Shown here: in pieces, positions 1-5,638 of the stretch
Layout: each line of letters starts with the position of its first letter
How positions within the stretch are numbered: the first letter of the stretch is position 1
Source of the DNA: Actinomycetes bacterium
GTDB lineage: Bacteria > Actinomycetota > Actinomycetes > Actinomycetales > Microbacteriaceae
NCBI GenBank assembly: GCA_023386675.1
Contig: JAEWJG010000255.1
Coordinates: 1-8,117 of the forward strand
DNA length: 8,117 nt
Direction of reading: 5' to 3'
Translations under genes and position numbers: made by a program
Notes under the pieces: generated by a model
The model's input: the letters and a program-made list of their open reading frames with translations, nothing else
The model's database searches: none
Told to the model about the DNA's origin: nothing

Positions 1-780
1 TCGCTCGCGTTCGAACTCGAGCAGGTGGACGCGGTCGCGCGCGGCCTGGAGCTCGACCGGTTCGACCTCGTCGGCGCGTCGCTCGGCGCCCCGGTCGCCG
101 TGGCGTGGGCGGCCGCGCATCCGGAGATCGTCCGGCGCCTCGTGCTCTACGGCGGCTGGGCGCAGGGCGAGGCGATCTCGCCCCCCAGTGCCCGCGACCA
201 CATCCTCGCGCTGGTCGCGTCGCACTGGGGGCTCGGCTCGGACGTGCTCACCGACCTGTTCGCCCCGGACGCGTCCGCCGCGGCCCGCGCGCAGCTCGGC
301 CGCTACCAGCGCGCCTCCTCCGATGCCGAGACGGCTCGGGCGCTGCTCGACCTGAGCTATCGGATGGACGTGCGCCACCTCCTGCCGCAGGTCGCCGCCC
401 CGACACTCGTCGTCCATCGCGCCGACGACCGCGCCGCGCCGGTCGCGCAGGCGGAGGCGTTGGCCGACGGCATCCCGGACGCACACCTCACGGTGCTGCC
501 TGGTCGCTCGCATCTGCCCTGGGCGGGCGACCCCGCCGAGCTGGTCGCGGTCATCCGCCGCTTCCTGGGGCTCCGGGTCGCGCGCACGGAGTCCGGGATG
601 CTGACCCCGCGTCAGCGCGAGGTGGCCGCACTGGTCGGCCGGGGACTCACCAACCGCGAGATCGCCGCCCGGCTCGGCATCGAGGAGCGGTCGGCCGAGG
701 GCCACGTCGAGCGCATCCGGCTGCGGCTCGGGGTGCGCTCGCGGGCGCAGATCGCGGCGTGGGACGCCGCGCAGCGCTGA
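1..780 (+). CDS. Alpha/beta hydrolase fused to a C-terminal LuxR-type helix-turn-helix (5' partial)
   Basis: The reading frame is open from base 1, so the true start lies upstream; the GTG at 25 is internal because coding sequence continues before it. The visible 259 residues hold two domains. The first is an alpha/beta hydrolase lacking its N-terminal strands: the nucleophile elbow GASLG has its serine codon at 79-81, a candidate acid is in HRADDR (Asp codons 424-429), and a candidate His is in GRSHLPW (511-513), so the triad looks intact. The second, at about 601-770, is a LuxR/GerE-type helix-turn-helix starting LTPRQREV and including GLTNREIAARLGI and EGHVERIR. Such fusions are probably one-component regulators in which the hydrolase fold senses or processes a small ester or lactone-like ligand; that role is inference. 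The methyltransferase gene follows 52 bases later on the same strand and may be co-transcribed with it or be its target. Family assignment is firm; ligand and target are unknown. Confidence 0.92.
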   Translation, partial: SLAFELEQVDAVARGLELDRFDLVGASLGAPVAVAWAAAHPEIVRRLVLYGGWAQGEAISPPSARDHILALVASHWGLGSDVLTDLFAPDASAAARAQLGRYQRASSDAETARALLDLSYRMDVRHLLPQVAAPTLVVHRADDRAAPVAQAEALADGIPDAHLTVLPGRSHLPWAGDPAELVAVIRRFLGLRVARTESGMLTPRQREVAALVGRGLTNREIAARLGIEERSAEGHVERIRLRLGVRSRAQIAAWDAAQR

Positions 781-782
781 AT

Positions 783-798
783 GGGGTAGTTCTACGCC
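783..798. promoter_or_regulatory. Inverted repeat between the LuxR-fusion gene and the methyltransferase gene (candidate operator)
   Basis: A 16-base dyad GGGGTAGTTCTACGCC has a perfect core GTAG-TT-CTAC (786-795), and 7 of 8 base pairs match when the flanks are included. It begins 3 bases after the hydrolase-LuxR stop codon and sits 35 bases before the methyltransferase start. NarL/LuxR-type helix-turn-helix dimers usually bind short dyads of this scale, so it could be the binding site of the protein encoded just upstream. It is too short and lacks a U-tract, so a terminator is less likely. Binding is inference. Confidence 0.35.
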
Positions 799-832
799 TG
801 TGCCCGATCGTGCCAGCGGCGACGCTGGAGGC

Positions 833-1492
833 ATGACCGAGACCACCGAGCGTCCTGACCCCGCCTTCCCTCAGCACGCGGGACGCGGCGCTTTCAACGC
901 CACCTTCTTCGCCGCCGCCGGACCGTACCTGGACGCGGCCCAGCGCCCCTACAAGCGCGCCGTCTTCGCGGGCCTGCCCGAGGTGGTCGTCGAACTCGGC
1001 TCCGGCGTCGGTGCGAATTTGCGGTATCTGCCGCCTGGCGGGACGCTCGTCGCGATCGAGCCCAACCGCTCCATGCACGCTCGGCTGCGGTCGGCCGCCT
1101 CCCGCCGCGGCATCCACCTCGACCTGCGCGAGCGCACGGCCGAGAGCACGGGACTTCCCGACGGCACCATCGACACGGTCATCTCGTCGCTGGTGCTGTG
1201 CACCGTGAGCGAGCCGGACGCGGTGCTCGCCGAGGTGCGCCGTATCCTGCGCCCGGGCGGCTCCTTCCGGTTCGTGGAGCACGTCGTGGCGGCCGAGGGA
1301 ACGCCGACCCGCACGGCGCAGCGGATCCTGCGCCGCCCGTGGGCGTGGACGTTCGAGGGATGCTCGTGCGAGCGCGACCTCGACGGCGCGGTGCGCCGTG
1401 CCGGCTTCGCCGAGGTGGAGGTCGAGCACTACCGCCTGCACACGCCGTTCGTGCCGTTCAACCCGCAGATCGCCGGGGTCGCCTGGGTGTGA
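833..1492 (+). CDS. Class I SAM-dependent methyltransferase, METTL7-like
   Basis: The product has 219 residues with the full Rossmann methyltransferase pattern. Motif I is VVELGSGVGANL (51-62), which binds SAM. The acidic residue after strand 2 is Glu76 in VAIEPN and should contact the ribose. Motif IV-like DTVISSLVLCTV is at 114-125 and the post-motif LRPGG at 139-143. The C-terminal part, with EGCSCERD (175-182) and PQIAGVAWV at the end, resembles the METTL7/UbiE-like branch of small-molecule methyltransferases rather than DNA or rRNA enzymes. The substrate cannot be read from the sequence; METTL7 proteins methylate thiols, but carrying that over would be a guess. ATG 833 is chosen because GGAGG (827-831) precedes it, although the 1-base spacing is unusually short. 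An in-frame GTG at 800 would add 11 residues but has no visible ribosome binding site. The gene lies downstream of the hydrolase-LuxR gene on the same strand and converges on the small ORF at 1496. Confidence 0.88.
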   Translation: MTETTERPDPAFPQHAGRGAFNATFFAAAGPYLDAAQRPYKRAVFAGLPEVVVELGSGVGANLRYLPPGGTLVAIEPNRSMHARLRSAASRRGIHLDLRERTAESTGLPDGTIDTVISSLVLCTVSEPDAVLAEVRRILRPGGSFRFVEHVVAAEGTPTRTAQRILRRPWAWTFEGCSCERDLDGAVRRAGFAEVEVEHYRLHTPFVPFNPQIAGVAWV

Positions 1493-1495
1493 GGG

Positions 1496-1669
1496 TCAGT
1501 AGTCCTCGCGCCGGTCGCGCTCGGCGTCGGCAACCGGCTCGACATCGGCCAGCTCCTCCAGCGTCGCGCGCAGCTGCTTCTCCAGCCACTCCGCCGAGGC
1601 CCCGCGCGCGATGGCGGCGTCGAGCTGGGTCAGGCGCTCCCGTGCGGATCCGTGCAGATCGTCCATCAT
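1496..1669 (-). CDS. Small charged protein of 57 residues, unknown function
   Basis: I do not recognise this product. The minus-strand frame begins with two consecutive ATG codons (1669-1664) and ends with TGA at 1498-1496. GGGAGGA lies immediately upstream (1677-1671); the second ATG, at 1666, has the better spacing of 5 bases to GGAGG and may be the real start, giving 56 residues. About 50 of 55 codons end in G or C, matching the neighbours and supporting translation. The product starts MMDDLHGSARERL, has a probable amphipathic helical middle (SAEWLEKQLRATLEELADVE) and ends in a charged stretch ERDRREDY. It has no membrane segment, signal peptide or cysteine. It lies 42 bases downstream of the DUF2200 gene on the same strand, so it is probably the last gene of a telA-DUF2200 unit, and its end faces the methyltransferase end across 3 bases. 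Evidence is codon usage and ribosome binding site only, without homology. Confidence 0.55.
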   Translation of the reverse strand: MMDDLHGSARERLTQLDAAIARGASAEWLEKQLRATLEELADVEPVADAERDRREDY

Positions 1670-1711
1670 GTCCTCCCGGCTTCCAGGCCCCGTGGGCCGC
1701 TGTTCCCGAGG

Positions 1712-2092
1712 CTAGCGCCCGCCGCCCGGGATGGCGACGCCGCCGCCGCGCAGGATCGACGACATCTTCTTCCCGCGCGCCACCTCGTCAACGAGTTTGT
1801 CGAGGTACCTGATCCTCTGCATCAGCGGGTCGTCGATCTCCTCGACCCGGACGCCGCAGATCACCCCCGTGATCAGCGAGGCGTTCGGGTTGAGCTGCGG
1901 GGCCGCGGCGAAGAACGTCGCGAGGTCGACCCGGGAGTCGACGGCCGCCTCCAGCCCGTCCTGGTCGTAGCCGGTCAGCCAGCGGGTGACGGTGTCGACG
2001 TCCTCCTTGCTGCGGCCCTTGCGTTCGGCCTTGGCGACGTAGAGCGGGTACACGTCGGCGAACGGCATAGCGAAGATCCGTGGTGCTGCCAT
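1712..2092 (-). CDS. DUF2200 family protein
   Basis: The product has 126 residues and matches the DUF2200 family along nearly all its length. The characteristic blocks are RIFAMPFADVYPLYVAKAERKGR (split here as residues 5-19 and 20-27), then WLTGYDQ (38-44), LNPNASLITGVICGVRVEEI (67-86) and DPLMQRIRYLDKLVDEVARGK (88-108). The family is cytoplasmic, small and widely distributed, and I know of no established biochemical function. The tail RGGGVAIPGGGR is a short glycine-rich extension beyond the conserved part. ATG 2092 gives the best N-terminus. A GGTGGA-like sequence precedes it but the ribosome binding site is weak, which fits coupling to the upstream telA gene that ends 35 bases earlier. 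Met9 (about 2068) is a possible alternative start but would remove conserved residues. The family call is firm; function is unknown. Confidence 0.92.
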   Translation of the reverse strand: MAAPRIFAMPFADVYPLYVAKAERKGRSKEDVDTVTRWLTGYDQDGLEAAVDSRVDLATFFAAAPQLNPNASLITGVICGVRVEEIDDPLMQRIRYLDKLVDEVARGKKMSSILRGGGVAIPGGGR

Positions 2093-2127
2093 GCCGTCCA
2101 CCGTAGCCGCCGGAGGCGGGGCGCGCG

Positions 2128-3315
<1,188 letters not shown>

Positions 3316-3351
3316 GACTGATCCTCCCCATCGGACGGCGATCTGAGGACA

Positions 3352-3361
3352 CGATATATCG
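3352..3361. promoter_or_regulatory. CGATATATCG palindrome upstream of telA (candidate operator, overlapping a -10)
   Basis: This perfect 10-base palindrome stands out as an AT-rich island in GC-rich sequence, 36 bases before the telA start. On the minus strand it contains TATATC and TATCGT, both plausible -10 hexamers (TAnnnT), though no good -35 (TTGACA-like) is visible at 16-19 bases. An AT-rich dyad on a promoter core is typical of a repressor site. No cognate regulator gene can be identified in the window. Confidence 0.35.
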
Positions 3362-3430
3362 CGACTGCGGTTCTGGCGAGTGGTCGCAGAGAACGCTCAG
3401 CCGGGAGGTGCCTGGCCGGCAGGGCGACGA

Positions 3431-3460
3431 CTGACGGAATGACGGGCGGGCGCGTAGCGT
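3431..3460 (+). promoter_or_regulatory. Candidate promoter for the kinase-like gene
   Basis: CTGACG (3431-3436) and TAGCGT (3455-3460) are separated by 18 bases, resembling a housekeeping actinobacterial promoter (-10 of TAnnnT form). Transcription would begin about 24 bases before ATG 3491. A TTGACG at about 3474 is too close to the start codon to serve as its -35. This is pattern-based only. Confidence 0.3.
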
Positions 3461-3490
3461 TCCGGTTGACGGACGCCGAGGAGGGAGCGC

Positions 3491-3967
3491 ATGACCGACA
3501 CGCAGCAGGGCCGCCAGACCGAGTTCTACGCCGGGGTGGCGGCGGAGTTCCTCCAGCACTACGCCCGCGGTCCGCGCTTCGTCGCGGTCACCGGCGTGCC
3601 GGACGCCGACCCGGCGCGGGTGGCCGACGCGTTCGCCGCCGCGCTGCGCGATGCGGGCCAGGATGTCGAGCGCACGACACTCGGAGGCGGCACCGGTGCC
3701 GACGCCTTCCGGGAGGACGTCGTCGCACCGTTCCGGTCGCGCGACGCCGTGCTGGTGGCGGACGGCTCGGGGCTGCTGACGCCGGAGTTCCGCGGCTTCT
3801 GGAACTTCTCGCTGTGGGTCGAGCACGACCCGGAGCGGAGCCCCGACTGGTCGTTCGTGACGACCGGCCAGAAGGACCCGCTCGGCGCGCCGCGCGAGGT
3901 GGCGTCCGTGATGCTGGACGACACCGACCCCGAGCGGCCGCGCCGGCTGTGGGCCGACTCCTGCTGA
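3491..3967 (+). CDS. Uridine-kinase-like protein with degenerate P-loop (probable non-kinase)
   Basis: The product has 158 residues and follows the layout of actinobacterial uridine-kinase-like P-loop proteins. A strand RFVAVTGV (29-36) leads to where Walker A (GxxGxGKS/T) should be, but the sequence reads GVPDADPAR (35-43), with no Lys-Ser/Thr and no glycine loop. The following helix ADAFAAALRDAG (45-56), the block FREDVVAPFR (73-82) and the strand DAVLVADGSGLLTPEFRGFW (85-104) match the family's later strand and lid region. The C-terminal ASVMLDDTDPERPR resembles the family's usual VDNTDPxxPR ending. The stretch between residues 62 and 73, which would carry the nucleoside-binding part, is much shortened. 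ATP-dependent phosphorylation is therefore unlikely, and a structural, binding or regulatory role is inferred. ATG 3491 is preceded by GAGGAGGGAGCGC, a clear ribosome binding site. The gene has no tandem partner: its start diverges from telA and its end converges on the DUF805 gene. Confidence 0.88.
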   Translation: MTDTQQGRQTEFYAGVAAEFLQHYARGPRFVAVTGVPDADPARVADAFAAALRDAGQDVERTTLGGGTGADAFREDVVAPFRSRDAVLVADGSGLLTPEFRGFWNFSLWVEHDPERSPDWSFVTTGQKDPLGAPREVASVMLDDTDPERPRRLWADSC

Positions 3968-3991
3968 GCGTGGAGCCGGCCCGGTCCGCGG

Positions 3992-4477
3992 CTAGGCGCG
4001 GGGACGGTCGAAGCGCGCGCCCTCCGGCTTGGACGGAAGCAGCACGAGCACGAGCACGATGATCCCGCCGACGAACGGGACCAGGCCGAGGAAGAAGAAC
4101 GGACCGGCCAGGTTCGCGTCATGCAGGCGGCGCCAGGTCAGCGCGAGGTGCGGGACGATGGTGCCCAGCGCCCAGACGAAGAACACCAGCGAGAACACCC
4201 AGAACAGCGGGCCGGGAGTCGCGGTGCCGTCGTCGTTCACGGTGCCGCCGGCGCTGCCCAGGGTGAGGGTCAGGACCTCCAGCACGGCGGTGACGACGAC
4301 GTAGACGAGGGTCCACCACCAGTACTCGCTGCGGCTGGCGCGGCCGGTGAAGTCCGCGTACTTCTTGAAGAAGCGCTGGACGGCCTGGGGGAGAGAGGCG
4401 CCGTAGAGCGGCGCCCAAAGCGGGGCCTCGCCCGCCGGAGCGGCAGGCGGAGCGGTCGGATACTGCGGAGACGTCAC
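3992..4477 (-). CDS. DUF805 family inner-membrane protein
   Basis: The product has 161 residues. A proline- and alanine-rich cytoplasmic leader (1-30) precedes the conserved start of DUF805, AVQRFFKKYADFTGRASRSEYWWW (read as 32-45 and 46-55). Three hydrophobic segments follow at about 53-73, 91-109 and 127-147. The diagnostic RRLHD (116-120) lies between the second and third, and PSKPEG (148-153) is the typical ending motif. The loop GSAGGTVNDDGTATPG (74-89) is longer than in many members. The family is widespread; its function is unknown, with envelope or phage-related roles sometimes suggested. The start chosen is GTG at 4477, because AAAGGA lies 6-7 bases upstream and the conserved protein begins soon after. 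The in-frame ATG at 4588 would place coding sequence across a hairpin and the promoter-like region, with no homology. The gene converges on the kinase-like gene and is probably transcribed alone. Confidence 0.92.
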   Translation of the reverse strand: MTSPQYPTAPPAAPAGEAPLWAPLYGASLPQAVQRFFKKYADFTGRASRSEYWWWTLVYVVVTAVLEVLTLTLGSAGGTVNDDGTATPGPLFWVFSLVFFVWALGTIVPHLALTWRRLHDANLAGPFFFLGLVPFVGGIIVLVLVLLPSKPEGARFDRPRA

Positions 4478-4489
4478 GAGGAGTCCTTT

Positions 4490-4530
4490 CCAAGACACGT
4501 GTTCTGGTGAGGTGGAGCGCGCACAGTCAA
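4490..4530 (-). promoter_or_regulatory. Promoter-like element and ACACGTGT dyad before the DUF805 gene
   Basis: On the minus strand a TTGACT hexamer (4530-4525) is a good -35. At 17-18 bases lies CCAGAA/CAGAAC, only a poor -10. Overlapping that position is an imperfect 18-base dyad, CCAAGACACGTGTTCTGG (4490-4507), with perfect core ACACGTGT and 7 of 9 pairs matching. The arrangement, a dyad over the -10 and 13 bases from the GTG start, would suit a repressor site. The weak -10 suggests activator dependence or an alternative sigma factor. All of this is inference. Confidence 0.33.
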
Positions 4531-4558
4531 GCGCATGAGAGCGCCCTGTGCGTCTTTC

Positions 4559-4588
4559 GTGACACGGCGTGTCCTCACGGCGTGTCAC
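4559..4588 (-). terminator. Strong hairpin downstream of lysR, candidate terminator
   Basis: A 30-base stem-loop pairs GTGACACG (4559-4566) with CGTGTCAC (4581-4588), then CGTG with CACG inside a single G-G mismatch, leaving loop TCCT: 12 of 13 pairs match. It begins 9 bases after the LysR stop codon (4598), in the right place and direction to end that transcript. The sequence after it on the minus strand (GAAAGACG) has no U-tract, so it would be a U-less terminator of the kind proposed in GC-rich actinobacteria. Alternatively it is an operator, since two more dyads lie in the same gap. Confidence 0.5.
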
Positions 4589-4597
4589 CGGGGCGGC

Positions 4598-5473
4598 TCA
4601 CCCCAGCGAGTCCAGCTCCTCGTGCACGAAGCGTGCGAACTGCTCCGCCGCCGCCGACTGCGACCGCGCGCGGTTGCGGGCCAGCCCGATGACGCGCGTC
4701 GCCTCGTCCCGCAGCGGCACGGCGACGATGCCGGGCTCGGCCGGGGTGTCCGGGATGAGGGCCACACCCACCGCGTCCCGCACCAGGCCGCGCAGCGTGG
4801 AGAGCTCGGTCACCTCGATGACCGGGTTCATCACGACGCCGTGCGCCGAGAAGTACGCGTCGGCGATGTGGCGCAGTCCGGAGCCGGTGCGCAGCGCCAC
4901 GAGGTCGTACGGCTCGAGGTCGGGCACGCTCACCGCATCCCTCCCCGCGAGGGGATGCCCTTCGGGGACGCCGAGCACCAGCCGCTCCGCGGTGAGCGGC
5001 TTCCACTCGATGTCGGCGTCGCGAGGGTCGGGGCTCAGGAACGCGAGGTCGGCGGCGCCGTCGCGCAGCGCATCCAGCACCGTGTCGGCGGTGCCGCCGC
5101 GCAGCACGAAGCGGATGTCCGGGAACAGCCCGCGGTACTCGCTGATCACGCGCGGGATGAGCCACCCGCCGAACGACGAGACGTACGCCAGCGAGACGGT
5201 GCCGCCGGACGGGTCCCGCAGCGCCTCGATGCGTGCACGTGCGTTCTCGAGCTCCGACTCGGCGCGGACCGCGTGCGCGAGCAGGATCTCGCCGTACTGG
5301 TTGAGCTCGAGGTGGCCGCGGCGGCGGTCGAACAGCTCGACGCCCATCTCCTGCTCCAGCTTCGCGAGGGAGCGCGTCAGCGTCGACTGCGAGACGCCGA
5401 GGGTCTCGGCCGCGAGCGCCGGGTGGCCCTCGGCGACCAGGGCCCGGAAGTGGGCGAGCTCGTCGATGCGCAT
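4598..5473 (-). CDS. LysR-type transcriptional regulator
   Basis: The product has about 291 residues, the standard LysR length. The N-terminal winged helix-turn-helix runs from MRIDELAHFRALV and includes AAETLGVSQSTLTRSLAKLE (21-40) and VELFDRRRGHLELNQYG (45-61). The coactivator-binding, periplasmic-protein-like domain starts at about residue 90 with GGTVSLAYVSSFGGWLIPRV and continues to the end, with AADLAFLSPDPRDADIEW in the middle and GVALIPDTPAEPG near the C-terminus. The start is uncertain: ATG 5473 fits the usual family N-terminus, with AGAGG very close upstream, while ATGs at 5485 and 5482 would add 4 or 3 residues (MMRG) but have no Shine-Dalgarno. The gene diverges from the secreted nuclease gene with about 165 bases between starts, the classic layout for a LysR regulator controlling its neighbour and itself. 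A strong hairpin follows its stop. The ligand cannot be inferred. Confidence 0.93.
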   Translation of the reverse strand: MRIDELAHFRALVAEGHPALAAETLGVSQSTLTRSLAKLEQEMGVELFDRRRGHLELNQYGEILLAHAVRAESELENARARIEALRDPSGGTVSLAYVSSFGGWLIPRVISEYRGLFPDIRFVLRGGTADTVLDALRDGAADLAFLSPDPRDADIEWKPLTAERLVLGVPEGHPLAGRDAVSVPDLEPYDLVALRTGSGLRHIADAYFSAHGVVMNPVIEVTELSTLRGLVRDAVGVALIPDTPAEPGIVAVPLRDEATRVIGLARNRARSQSAAAEQFARFVHEELDSLG

Positions 5474-5504
5474 GCCTCTCATCATGGCGCATAGCGAACG
5501 CCAC

Positions 5505-5525
5505 CCGATCGGTGCTCAAATGAGC
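5505..5525. promoter_or_regulatory. Paired palindromes in the lysR-nuclease divergent region
   Basis: CCGATCGG (5505-5512) is a perfect 8-base palindrome. One base later GCTCA-AA-TGAGC (5514-5525) is a perfect 12-base inverted repeat. Both lie 32-52 bases upstream of the LysR ATG at 5473, where autoregulatory LysR sites usually lie. Neither has the exact T-N11-A LysR box, so assignment to this regulator is tentative. Confidence 0.33.
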
Positions 5526-5535
5526 GGTCTACCCC

Positions 5536-5597
5536 TGAACGAGTTTTCTGTACGTTCACACACGAGAAACAGTCCCGTTCACTGCCGTCTCTAGGTT
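5536..5597 (+). promoter_or_regulatory. Repeated CGTTCA motifs and candidate promoter of the secreted nuclease
   Basis: TGAACG (5536-5541) and CGTTCA (5553-5558) form a dyad with an 11-base spacer, the geometry of a LysR-type site. CGTTCAC occurs directly repeated at 5553-5559 and 5576-5582, 23 bases apart. A TAnnnT-type -10 (TAGGTT, 5592-5597) follows 9 bases after the second copy, with no proper -35, as expected where an activator replaces -35 contacts. GTTCAC-type direct repeats resemble actinobacterial PhoP (PHO box) half-sites, but the 23-base period does not fit the 11-base unit exactly. The leader is then about 35-40 bases. The regulator identity is inference. Confidence 0.38.
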
Positions 5598-5638
5598 TGC
5601 GCGCGGACTCATCCCACACCTCACCGACAGGGGAAGCA

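Noticed and set aside
800..832. Earlier GTG start for the methyltransferase
   Set aside because: No Shine-Dalgarno before it, and the 11 added residues are not typical of the family; GGAGG sits before ATG 833. The short spacing leaves some doubt.
1686..1698. GGCCC-CGT-GGGCC hairpin between DUF2200 and the small ORF as a terminator
   Set aside because: Only 5 pairs with no U-tract; expected by chance at this GC content.
3968..3993. Bidirectional terminator between the kinase-like and DUF805 genes
   Set aside because: Only a 5-pair AGCCG/CGGCT stem with a 10-base loop, overlapping the DUF805 stop; too weak to call.
3439..4062. A 207-codon plus-strand frame overlapping the kinase-like gene
   Set aside because: Arg/Gly/Ala-rich out-of-frame translation running past the real stop into the convergent DUF805 gene.
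4478..4588. N-terminal extension of the DUF805 protein to the ATG at 4588
   Set aside because: It would translate through the hairpin and the -35-like element, has no homology to the family, and GTG 4477 has its own ribosome binding site.
4535..5594. Two long plus-strand frames opposite lysR
   Set aside because: Low-complexity Arg/Ser/Ala compositions without domains; the LysR protein on the minus strand explains the region.
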